A stretch of DNA of 13,971 nucleotides, from the NCBI GenBank assembly GCA_021200395.1, contig JAJQGQ010000188.1, positions 1 through 13,971 on the forward strand, read 5' to 3'. This document shows, one piece after another, positions 1-6,593 of this stretch. The position numbers were made by a program, and so were the translations under genes. Every line of letters starts with the position of its first letter. Within the stretch, counting starts at the first letter, position 1. Below the pieces are notes generated by a model. The model was not told where the DNA came from and made no database searches. It saw only the letters and a list, made by a program, of their open reading frames with translations. The DNA comes from Erysipelotrichaceae bacterium. GTDB taxonomy: Bacteria > Bacillota_I > Bacilli_A > Erysipelotrichales > Coprobacillaceae.

Positions 1-56
1 TCTTTTTTATATGCTCTTATTAGAAAATTGTTTAAGTTCATAATTTATTATAGTAC

Positions 57-85
57 AAGACAATTTGAAATTATGATGATATAAT
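57..85 (+). promoter_or_regulatory. Promoter of the DUF1349-LysR pair (extended -10)
   Basis: A perfect TATAAT lies at 80-85 and is preceded by TGA at 77-79, giving the TGn extended -10 signature. Seventeen bases upstream is AAGACA (57-62), matching TTGACA at four of six positions. Transcription would begin near 92, leaving a leader of about 20 nt before the GGAGGG ribosome site. An extended -10 commonly compensates for a poor -35, so this is a plausible vegetative (sigma-A type) promoter. Confidence 0.6.
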
Positions 86-112
86 AGGTCTATATTTTAT
101 GGAGGGAATAAT

Positions 113-718
113 ATGGATTACAATCAATTTCAATGGATAAGAGAACCTAAGAGTTATAAGATAAACAATGACACAATAGAAATAACTACAAAACCACATA
201 CAGATTTATGGCAAAGAACCTATTATCATTTTCAAAATGATAATGCACCCGTACTTCAGATGGAAATAGAAGATGACTATTTTAGTTTTACAGTTAAAAC
301 TGATTTTGAAGATAGTCATCATCGATTTGATCAATGTGGATTAGTTATGTATTTGGATAGTGAGAATTGGTTAAAGTGTTCTATTGAATACGAAAATGAA
401 ATTTATCAACATTTAGGAAGTGTTGTAACAAATGAAGGCTATTCAGATTGGGCAACGACTGAAATTGATGCCAATATCAAAACAATGTGGTATCGTTTAA
501 GTCGAAGAGTTGATGATTATCGTTTGGAGTGTTCTAGTGATGGTATCAATTTTAAACAAATGCGTATTTGTCATATGCATAAAGGAAAAGGTAAAATTCA
601 ATTTGGTATATATGCTTGTTCACCTGAGGATTCATCATTTAAGGCAGTATTTTCCAATATGAGCATAGGAGAATGTCAATGGTTGGCTCATGATGGCCAA
701 CAACCAGATAGTGAATAA
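113..718 (+). CDS. DUF1349 family protein (concanavalin A-like fold)
   Basis: A 201-residue cytosolic protein with no signal peptide or membrane segment. It carries the DUF1349 pattern throughout: an N-terminal Trp (W8), a DLWQRTYYHF block near 31-40, a GLVMYLDSENWLKCSIEYE-type core near 76-94, LGSVVTNEGYSDWAT near 101-115, a WYRLSRR block, the SSDGINF turn, and a closing IQFGIYACSP strand near 162-171. Family members are about 190-200 aa and adopt a jelly-roll lectin-like fold; the biochemical role is not established, though some are linked to carbohydrate metabolism. The start is fixed by GGAGGG at 101-106, six bases upstream. It is the first gene of a unit with the LysR regulator, whose start follows this stop almost directly. 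The family call is secure; the function is unknown. Confidence 0.88.
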   Translation: MDYNQFQWIREPKSYKINNDTIEITTKPHTDLWQRTYYHFQNDNAPVLQMEIEDDYFSFTVKTDFEDSHHRFDQCGLVMYLDSENWLKCSIEYENEIYQHLGSVVTNEGYSDWATTEIDANIKTMWYRLSRRVDDYRLECSSDGINFKQMRICHMHKGKGKIQFGIYACSPEDSSFKAVFSNMSIGECQWLAHDGQQPDSE

Positions 719-719
719 T

Positions 720-1604
720 ATGTTAGATAAGAAAGTTATATATTTTATGAGTGTTGTTGAAGAAAAGTCTTTTTCAGCGGCTGCAAAGAAACTATATCTT
801 TCTCAACCTAATTTATCTAAACAAGTAACATTATTAGAAAAAGAACTCAATGTTACATTATTTGATAGAACAGGCTATCGTCCCGTACTTACACGTGCAG
901 GAGAAATATACTACAATGAGTGCAAGAAACTCCAACATCAAATAGATGATCTCAATAAACATATTCAACAAGTTGATACTTATGAAATCAAAATTGGGTT
1001 TACAGGATTATATCAAAATAGAAAAATTATCAATGCTATTAATGAGTATAAAAAAGGATATCCTAATATTAAAATATCATTTGATCAATATAATTTTGGA
1101 GATGTGGCTAAAAGCCTTATCAATCACGCTACAAATATAAGTTTTGGTATAGAATCGAGTTTTAAATATTATCAACCAATAAAATATCATGTATTATATG
1201 ATTATGAAATATGTGTTATTTGTTCTTTTGATCATCCATTATCTAAATATGATGAAATTGAGGTAGAACAATTACAAAATGAAGAATTTATTATATTATC
1301 TCAAAAATATGGTTATCAGTTTTATCAGGATTTTATGGATGCCTGTAAACAAGATGGGTTAAATCTTAAGATTAAAAAGGAAGTTGAATCATTTGATTCA
1401 TTAGTATTTGATGTTTCAATTGGTGAAGGTATTGCGATTGTATCTAGTGAAGTTGTAAGACAAGGTGAAGTCAAGGTGATTCCATTAAAGAATAGTCATC
1501 ATCATTCTCGATATGTGATAGCTTATTTAGATAAACCACAAGATCAACCAATTCAAAATCTCATTAATTCAATATTCAATTATTTTAATCTCTATAACAA
1601 ATAG
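720..1604 (+). CDS. LysR family transcriptional regulator
   Basis: A DNA-binding regulator of 294 aa from the chosen start. The N-terminal winged helix-turn-helix is clear: EEKSFSAAAKKLYLSQPNLSKQ near residues 14-35, then LEKELNVTLFDRT near 38-52, and the usual LTRAGEIYY at about 57-65. The rest (about 85-290) is a two-lobed substrate-binding-like domain with a SIGEGIAIVSSEVV stretch typical of the family. An in-frame ATG at 690 would add ten residues inside the DUF1349 gene, but ATG 720 puts the HTH at the normal family distance. ATG 720 starts one base after the DUF1349 stop and has no good Shine-Dalgarno site, so translation is probably coupled to the upstream gene. Its target and inducer cannot be read; control of the DUF1349 gene or the downstream NmrA gene is a guess. 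Confidence 0.9.
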   Translation: MLDKKVIYFMSVVEEKSFSAAAKKLYLSQPNLSKQVTLLEKELNVTLFDRTGYRPVLTRAGEIYYNECKKLQHQIDDLNKHIQQVDTYEIKIGFTGLYQNRKIINAINEYKKGYPNIKISFDQYNFGDVAKSLINHATNISFGIESSFKYYQPIKYHVLYDYEICVICSFDHPLSKYDEIEVEQLQNEEFIILSQKYGYQFYQDFMDACKQDGLNLKIKKEVESFDSLVFDVSIGEGIAIVSSEVVRQGEVKVIPLKNSHHHSRYVIAYLDKPQDQPIQNLINSIFNYFNLYNK

Positions 1605-1627
1605 TTATAGAGATTTCAAACTTTTTT
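1587..1627 (+). terminator. Probable terminator of the LysR unit
   Basis: A perfect 12-bp stem (AATCTCTATAAC at 1587-1598, GTTATAGAGATT at 1604-1615) encloses a 5-nt loop that carries most of the LysR stop codon. A T-tract (1622-1627) begins about six bases beyond the stem, further than ideal, and the stem is AT-rich, so termination may be partial. Confidence 0.5.
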
Positions 1628-1680
1628 ATGACTATTATTTTATTTTTCATATATTACAATAATTCCAGGAGGTAAGTATT

Positions 1681-2622
1681 GTGAAAATATTATTAAATGG
1701 TGTTGATGGAAATTTTGGTAGTAGAGCTGCTAAGGTTTTACTTGAAAAATGGCCTCATGAAGATTTGGTGTTTACTGCACCTACTGAAAAAGGTTTAGAA
1801 AAGTATGCAGATGTTGATGTAGAAAAAAGAATTGCTGATTTTAATGATGAAGAAGGATTAGTAAAAGCATTTTCAGGTGTTGATACAATGATTTTGATTT
1901 CTATGCCTTTTGTTGGACCTAAAAGAAGAGCTGCGCAAAAGACAGCTTTAGATGCAGCGGTTAAAGCAGGAGTGAATCGTTTAGTTTATACATCAATTGT
2001 TGGTGCTGGAGAACCAGATATTGATACTTATGAAGTCAATGATCATGTTTGGTTTGAAGCTTATGTGAAGGAACAACCTATTCATTATTTGTTCTTAAGA
2101 GATTCTCAATATGCAGAAGCTATGGTTTCTAATTATGTGAATGCTTATGAACAAACTGATAATGTTTTAGCTAATAACATGGGTGATGGAAAGATGGCCT
2201 ATATTTCTAGAGATGATTGTGCATTAGCTTGTGCTTGTGCAGCTATGTCAGATTTGCAAGATCGTGTTATTGATGTTAATGGTGCGGAATTATTGACTAT
2301 TGGTGAATACATCGAAATTGCCAATGAAGTTACTGGACATAATGTTAAATATGTTGAAATCAATGATGAACAACAATATGCATTCTTTGATTCCATTGGT
2401 GTACCACGTACTACAGATGATATGTGGGCTCAAACAGCAACCAATTTTCCATTCTGTTCTGATGGTATGGTCACATTTGGTAGAGCCATTCGTCAAAATC
2501 AAATGTCAACTTTCACAAATGATTTTGAAATGTTGACAGGTCAAAAACCAATGACAGTTAAGGAATTATTTGAACATATGGATGAACATCTTATTGGTAG
2601 TCGTACATCTACTGATGATTAA
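1681..2622 (+). CDS. NmrA-like NAD(P)-binding oxidoreductase
   Basis: A 313-aa atypical short-chain-dehydrogenase/NmrA protein. The N-terminus is a Rossmann strand with the glycine motif G7-V-D-G10-N-F-G13, so NAD(P)(H) binding is expected. Other hallmarks are the VDTMILIS strand (67-74), AAVKAGVNRLVYTSIVGAG (92-110), and the YISRDDCALACACA segment (174-187) matching the YxxRxDxA element of NmrA/QorB proteins. These either reduce quinones or azo compounds or act as redox sensors; which applies here is not visible. The start is a GTG with an excellent AGGAGG at 1667-1672, eight bases upstream; no in-frame ATG competes. It has its own ribosome site and terminator and lies 76 bp after the LysR gene, so it may be a LysR-controlled target. 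It is probably a single-gene unit. Confidence 0.85.
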   Translation: MKILLNGVDGNFGSRAAKVLLEKWPHEDLVFTAPTEKGLEKYADVDVEKRIADFNDEEGLVKAFSGVDTMILISMPFVGPKRRAAQKTALDAAVKAGVNRLVYTSIVGAGEPDIDTYEVNDHVWFEAYVKEQPIHYLFLRDSQYAEAMVSNYVNAYEQTDNVLANNMGDGKMAYISRDDCALACACAAMSDLQDRVIDVNGAELLTIGEYIEIANEVTGHNVKYVEINDEQQYAFFDSIGVPRTTDDMWAQTATNFPFCSDGMVTFGRAIRQNQMSTFTNDFEMLTGQKPMTVKELFEHMDEHLIGSRTSTDD

Positions 2623-2645
2623 GAACTCAATGAGTTCTTTTTTTT
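2621..2645 (+). terminator. Rho-independent terminator after the NmrA-like gene
   Basis: AAGAACTC (2621-2628) pairs with GAGTTCTT (2632-2639) around a 3-nt loop, and a run of eight T (2638-2645) follows. It overlaps the last two bases of the stop codon. Confidence 0.85.
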
Positions 2646-2646
2646 A

Positions 2647-2687
2647 TTGCAATTTCTTTTAACTTGTTATAAGATGTTATATAACAA
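2647..2687 (+). promoter_or_regulatory. Promoter and candidate operator of the HAD-GntR unit
   Basis: TTGCAA (2647-2652) is a candidate -35. TATAAG (2668-2673), preceded by TGT (extended -10), is the likely -10 with a short 15-nt spacer. Overlapping its downstream edge is a perfect 12-bp palindrome, TGTTATATAACA (2675-2686), and a further TTGTTAT half-site lies at 2664-2670. The palindrome would cover the start point, and HutC-type GntR proteins bind palindromes of this size, so autoregulation by the regulator gene two positions downstream is a reasonable inference. Confidence 0.5.
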
Positions 2688-2702
2688 ACGAGGAGTGATA
2701 GA

Positions 2703-3374
2703 ATGATAAAACCTAAATTAGTTATATTTGATGTTGATGGATTAATGCTAGATACGGAAAGTCAATGGCAGAAGGCCTGGCAGGAAGTTGGAGAAAAATA
2801 TGGCATACAAGATTTAGGTACAACAACATTTTTAAAATGTGTTGGTCGTACAGGTAAAGAAGTGGATGATATTATTAAAGAAGATCTTGGATATATTGAA
2901 AATTATGAAGATATATTAGAAGAAATCCGTCATTATGGCATACAATTATTGGATGAACATATTGATACAAAACCAGGGGTTTATGAAATATTGAATTACT
3001 TAAAAGAAAAGAATTTTAAGATTGCGGTAGCAACTGCTACTGAAAAAGAACTAACTTATGAAAGATTATCTCGATTACATTTATTGGATTATTTTGATTA
3101 TGTTTTATGTGGTAGTGAAGTGCAAAATAAAAAACCAAATCCTGAAATATATATTAAAGTTATCCAACATTTTCAAATAGATTCGACAGATGCTTTGGTC
3201 TTAGAAGATTCTATTGTAGGTGTTGAAGCAGCTTATCGAGCTCATATACCTTGTATTATGGTACCAGATTTGAATCCACCAAAAGAAAAACAAAGAAATG
3301 AAACAATAGCAATTGTTTCATCGTTATATGATGTAATAGATATTTTTGGAGATGAAGATGATGAAATTGAATAA
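2703..3374 (+). CDS. HAD superfamily hydrolase (beta-phosphoglucomutase-like)
   Basis: A 223-aa soluble HAD-IA phosphatase or phosphomutase. All four motifs are visible: motif I FDVDG with the nucleophile D10 and acid/base D12, motif II Thr111 in AVATAT, motif III Lys144 in KKPNPEIY, and motif IV LEDS with E168 and D169 for Mg2+. Residues of about 15-85 form the helical C1 cap that sets substrate choice. The family acts on small phosphorylated metabolites such as sugar phosphates; the particular substrate cannot be told from sequence, and beta-phosphoglucomutase itself is only one option. The start has AGGAG at 2691-2695, seven bases upstream. The 3' end overlaps the start of the GntR gene, so the two are cotranscribed, which suggests the regulator responds to a related phosphosugar. 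Confidence 0.88.
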   Translation: MIKPKLVIFDVDGLMLDTESQWQKAWQEVGEKYGIQDLGTTTFLKCVGRTGKEVDDIIKEDLGYIENYEDILEEIRHYGIQLLDEHIDTKPGVYEILNYLKEKNFKIAVATATEKELTYERLSRLHLLDYFDYVLCGSEVQNKKPNPEIYIKVIQHFQIDSTDALVLEDSIVGVEAAYRAHIPCIMVPDLNPPKEKQRNETIAIVSSLYDVIDIFGDEDDEIE

Positions 3375-4074
3375 TAATGACGCTCAACCTTTATATTTAC
3401 AATTAAAAAATACAATCAAAGAATTAATAGATAGTGGTGAAATCGCAAGGGGTGAGAAAATATTATCTGAAAAAGAACTATGTGAAAAATATCAAGTTAG
3501 TCGTATTACAGTTCGTAATGCTTTATCTGAATTAGAAAATGAAGGATATTTAATAAAAAAACAAGGTAAAGGAAGTTATGCAACCAAGCCGAAGATATTT
3601 AGACCATTAGTTGATAGTATTGGTTTTACAGAATCATGTAAAAATGCAGGACTAGAGAGTGTATCTGTTGTATTAAAGAGAGAAATACTTCCAATGAATG
3701 ATTTGATGCAACAAAGTTTATTATTGGATAATAACGACAAAATCATCTATATCCAGCGTTTAAGATATGCAGGTGGAGAACCACTTATGTTAGAAAATAA
3801 TTATTATTCTTATAACAAATATGAATTTTTAATGCATGAAGCCCTAACAGGCTCATTATATGAATTGCTAGAATCAAAAGGTATTGTATGTAATCAATCA
3901 TTAAAAACAATCATTACCGTAACAACTGCTAAAGGGGAATTGGCTCAACTACTACAAGTATCATTAGGAGCACCTTTATTTGTGATGGATGGTGTGATGG
4001 GTGATAGTCGAGGCAATCCTGTTCATTATAGTGTTCAATATGTTGTTGGGGAAAAGTATTCATTTGTAAGATAG
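3361..4074 (+). CDS. GntR family regulator, HutC subfamily (UTRA domain)
   Basis: A 237-aa transcription factor. Residues of about 8-75 are a GntR winged helix (PLYLQLKNTIKELIDSGEI, SEKELCEKYQVSRITVRNAL, then wing residues GYLIKKQGKGSYA). Residues of about 85-235 match a UTRA effector-binding domain of the HutC type (IYIQRLRYAGGEPLMLE near 129-145; GNPVHYSVQYVVG near 218-230), which usually senses a small sugar phosphate or amino acid derivative. Several starts are possible in the row of codons at 3346, 3352, 3358 and 3361; GGAG at 3348-3351 favours ATG 3358 or 3361. It overlaps the HAD gene by 14 bp. Binding to the palindrome at 2675-2686 is inferred. It is usually a repressor released by its ligand. 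Confidence 0.88.
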   Translation: MKLNNNDAQPLYLQLKNTIKELIDSGEIARGEKILSEKELCEKYQVSRITVRNALSELENEGYLIKKQGKGSYATKPKIFRPLVDSIGFTESCKNAGLESVSVVLKREILPMNDLMQQSLLLDNNDKIIYIQRLRYAGGEPLMLENNYYSYNKYEFLMHEALTGSLYELLESKGIVCNQSLKTIITVTTAKGELAQLLQVSLGAPLFVMDGVMGDSRGNPVHYSVQYVVGEKYSFVR

Positions 4075-4137
4075 TGATGAAAAATAATTATTTGTGAAAA
4101 GAATTTAAACACTTTTAATCTTTTTGAAAAATATTTT

Positions 4138-4143
4138 TATAAT
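4138..4143 (+). promoter_or_regulatory. Candidate -10 element before the MATE gene
   Basis: A perfect TATAAT stands in the 89-bp gap after the GntR gene. No convincing -35 is found 16-18 bases upstream (TTAATC at 4115-4120 at best), and TTGAAA at 4124-4129 is too close. The MATE-YitT pair may have its own weak promoter or be read through from the HAD-GntR unit, since no good terminator lies between. Confidence 0.3.
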
Positions 4144-4163
4144 ACTTTTCAGGAGTGATGAAT

Positions 4164-5546
4164 ATGTTTGAGAAAATAAGACCTTATATAGGGTCTAAAG
4201 ATTTTTATAAAAAAGTCACAAGTATGGCAATCCCTTTGGGATTGCAACAGCTTATTACTAGTTGTATGGGGATTATTGATTCCTTAATGGTTTCATGGAT
4301 AGGAGAGGTAACTTCTGTAGGAACAGCTGCACAAATTGAAACATTATGTTCTTCATCGTCTTGGGCCTTAGCAGCTAGTATTGGAATTTTTACTGTTCAA
4401 TTTTTTGGAGCTAAGGATTTTAAACAACTAAAGAAGTCTTTTGGTTTGAGTATGGTTATAGGGTTGTTATGTGGATTAATTTGGTTTTTCATAGCTACTA
4501 TATTTGGAAAACAAATTTTAAGTTTTTATGTTCAAGACAATGAAGTCATCAGTAATGGATTAACATATTTAACAATAGTGAAATATTCATATTTGTTTTT
4601 GGCTGTCGAATATGCTTTTAATATAACTTATCGTAGTATCCAACAACCGCATGTTCCTTTGATGGTAGGAATTAGTTCAATATTAATGAATATCATTACC
4701 AATTATTTGTTGATATTTGGTTATTGTGGTTTTCCTAAGTTAGGTATTCAAGGAGCAGCACTAGGAACATGTATGGCTCATAGTAGTGCAGTGTTTATTC
4801 ACATTGTTTATGCTTATTATTCAAAACAGTTATTTGTGGGAAAAATATCAGAAATGTTTATATATAGTACTAGTTTTATTAAAGAAGTGATGAATAAGAC
4901 ATGTTCACTATTGTTTAATGAATTGTTTTTTGGCTTTGGTTCAACTTTATTTATTAAAGCATTTGGATTATTAGGAACAGGAGCACTAGAAGCTTACTAT
5001 GTAGGAGCTAAGATAGCTGAAGTATTTTATGCATTTGCGAATGGTTTCTCGAATGCAATTGAATCGATAATTGGTGTTTCTTTAGGAGCTAATAATGTAA
5101 ATAAGGCTAAAGAAGAAGGTAAATATTTGATTACATTTGCAATATTCTGTGCGATAGGATGTTTTGCCTTTGTGTTTCATGCATCTGGATTATTGGTTTC
5201 TTTATTTCAATTATCAAGTCATTCAGTTGTAAAAGAAGCAAATTTGATTGTCAAAGTATTTGCTTTAAAAATAGCATTACGTTTCTTTGTAGTCATTATT
5301 TTCGCATCATTAAGAGCTGGAGGAGATTTAAAAGCTTTAACATTGTTAGATAGTGGTATGATGTGGGGTATCGGCATCCCATTAGCTTTTATTAGTGTTT
5401 ATGTATTTCATATTGATAGTATTGCATTGGTATTTATGATTTGTCAATTGGAGCAAATGATACGTGTTGTTTTAGGTATGAAAAGATATAGTCAAGGTAA
5501 GTGGGCTGTGAATTTGACTAAAAGCTTTGATTTGTGTAAGGAGTGA
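4164..5546 (+). CDS. MATE family multidrug/cation exporter
   Basis: A 460-aa integral membrane protein with about 12 hydrophobic helices in two related halves, the usual MATE length and layout. The first half opens with MAIPLGLQQLITSCMGIIDSL, the classic MATE helix 1 with its Asp; the second half repeats the theme near NELFFGFGSTLFIKAFGLLG and a SLGANN loop that mirrors the family's GxxxGAxxxxxA element. MATE proteins export drugs, dyes or metabolites against Na+ or H+; substrate and coupling ion are not readable here. In-frame GTG 4155 and ATG 4158 lie in or against the ribosome site AGGAG (4151-4155), so ATG 4164, eight bases after it, is the likely start. The stop overlaps the next gene's ribosome site, indicating coupling with the YitT protein. 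Confidence 0.88.
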   Translation: MFEKIRPYIGSKDFYKKVTSMAIPLGLQQLITSCMGIIDSLMVSWIGEVTSVGTAAQIETLCSSSSWALAASIGIFTVQFFGAKDFKQLKKSFGLSMVIGLLCGLIWFFIATIFGKQILSFYVQDNEVISNGLTYLTIVKYSYLFLAVEYAFNITYRSIQQPHVPLMVGISSILMNIITNYLLIFGYCGFPKLGIQGAALGTCMAHSSAVFIHIVYAYYSKQLFVGKISEMFIYSTSFIKEVMNKTCSLLFNELFFGFGSTLFIKAFGLLGTGALEAYYVGAKIAEVFYAFANGFSNAIESIIGVSLGANNVNKAKEEGKYLITFAIFCAIGCFAFVFHASGLLVSLFQLSSHSVVKEANLIVKVFALKIALRFFVVIIFASLRAGGDLKALTLLDSGMMWGIGIPLAFISVYVFHIDSIALVFMICQLEQMIRVVLGMKRYSQGKWAVNLTKSFDLCKE

Positions 5547-5551
5547 TATGT

Positions 5552-6403
5552 TTGCGCAAGATATTCTTAGATGTATTGTGTGTTTTAATAGGTAACACTA
5601 TTTTAGCATTTGGTTACGCTATATTTGCAGTGCCTGCTAATTTGATTGTTGGTGGTGCTACAGGTATAGGGTTGATATGTGAAAGATTAATAGGATTAAG
5701 TCATACAAGTGTTATTTTAATATTTAATGTTTTAATGTTGATTGCAGGATTTATTTTTTTAGGAAAAGCATTTGTTGCAGGGACAGTGTTAAGTACATTT
5801 GCTTTTCCAATATTCTTAGAAGTTTTTGAAAATCTTGAGCCACTGCAAAATATAACAAATGATATATTACTAAGTACCATTTATGCAGGTATATGTATTG
5901 GTTTAGGAATTGGTATTGTCTTTAGAAGAGGATATAGTACAGGTGGTATGGACATTCCGCCACTCATCATCAATAAAAAAACAGGAGTATCTGTTGCACT
6001 GCTTATAAATATATGTGATACTATCATATTACTTATGCAACTATTTTTTTCGAGCTTTGAAGGTATTCTTTATGGATTAGTGATGGTGTTTATTACCAAC
6101 CTTGTGTTAGATAAAGTATTACTTGTTGGTGAGAAAAACATTCAATTATTAGTGATATCATCTAAATATAAAGAAATATCAGAGATTATTCTTAAAGAAA
6201 TAGATAGAGGATGTACTTATGTAGAAGTCACTACAGGCTATTTAAAACAACCACAAAAAGCTGTTTTATCAGTTATAAGTAGCCGACAATATCCATATGT
6301 TAATGAACTTATTCTTCAGATTGATCCTACAGCCTTTATCATTAGTAGTGATATTCATAGTGTTAATGGTAGAGGTTTTACATTGCCAAATATAAACTTA
6401 TAA
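5552..6403 (+). CDS. YitT family membrane protein (DUF161 + DUF2179)
   Basis: A 283-aa protein. Residues of about 5-195 hold five to six hydrophobic helices with the family signatures IVGGATGIGLI (32-42) and RGYSTGGMDIPPLIINKKTG (126-145). Residues of about 197-280 form the soluble DUF2179 domain, with GCTYVEVTTGY near 220-230 and the terminal SVNGRGF near 270-276. YitT proteins are common in Bacillota; their transported substrate is not settled. The start needs care: AAGGAG (5538-5543) is eight bases before an in-frame TTG at 5552, whereas in-frame GTG 5543 lies within the ribosome site. The nearby ATG at 5548 is out of frame and opens only a 15-codon frame. It is likely cotranscribed with the MATE gene and ends at a strong terminator. 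Confidence 0.87.
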   Translation: MRKIFLDVLCVLIGNTILAFGYAIFAVPANLIVGGATGIGLICERLIGLSHTSVILIFNVLMLIAGFIFLGKAFVAGTVLSTFAFPIFLEVFENLEPLQNITNDILLSTIYAGICIGLGIGIVFRRGYSTGGMDIPPLIINKKTGVSVALLINICDTIILLMQLFFSSFEGILYGLVMVFITNLVLDKVLLVGEKNIQLLVISSKYKEISEIILKEIDRGCTYVEVTTGYLKQPQKAVLSVISSRQYPYVNELILQIDPTAFIISSDIHSVNGRGFTLPNINL

Positions 6404-6404
6404 G

Positions 6405-6435
6405 AGATTCTTGTATTAACACAAGAATCTTTTTT
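6405..6435 (+). terminator. Rho-independent terminator after the YitT gene
   Basis: AGATTCTTGT (6405-6414) and ACAAGAATCT (6421-6430) form a 10-bp stem with a 6-nt loop, followed by a T run through 6435. It separates the MATE-YitT unit from the PTS operon. Confidence 0.9.
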
Positions 6436-6449
6436 ACACTTTCAAATAA

Positions 6450-6518
6450 GTGTCGAAAACAGTTTGTGTTTGTCGAAAAGTTTAAAAATCATAAAAATAA
6501 TGTCAACTATTTCGTCAC
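6450..6518 (+). promoter_or_regulatory. Repeated boxes in the PTS operon leader (candidate operators)
   Basis: TGTCGAAAA occurs exactly twice, at 6451-6459 and 6471-6479, a 20-bp pitch (about two helical turns). A third, inverted relative is ATTTCGTCAC at 6509-6518; its reverse complement GTGACGAAAT matches GTGTCGAAAA (6450-6459) at eight of ten positions. GTTTGTG (6462-6468) and CACAAAC (6516-6522) form a further inverted pair. The region lies between the terminator and the regulator gene, where operon control sites should be. No clear -35/-10 pair and no GG...GC type -24/-12 element is visible; AT-rich -10-like strings occur at 6540-6550 without a good -35. Confidence 0.45.
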
Positions 6519-6593
6519 AAACCAAATTAATAAACAAAATAATATATATTGTACTCAAGCAAAGAAAATATGATAGAAAGGAGAGAGAACAAT

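Noticed and set aside
1..56. The end of an upstream gene or its terminator at the window edge
   Set aside because: There is a short T run near 4-8 but no visible stem or coding frame to support it.
2199..2536. Several short frames on both strands within the NmrA-like gene
   Set aside because: Shadows of a well-supported gene; none has family resemblance or a ribosome site.
4095..4125. GAAAAG...CTTTT hairpin after the GntR gene as a terminator
   Set aside because: The stem is about five weak pairs with a 10-nt loop; not enough for termination.
4124..4143. TTGAAA plus TATAAT as a full promoter before the MATE gene
   Set aside because: The spacer is only 8 bp, far too short for a sigma-A promoter; only the -10 is kept as a weak candidate.
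6436..6593. A riboswitch or PTS antiterminator (RAT) hairpin in the leader
   Set aside because: No stable long stem overlapping a terminator before the regulator start; the repeats fit protein-binding boxes better.
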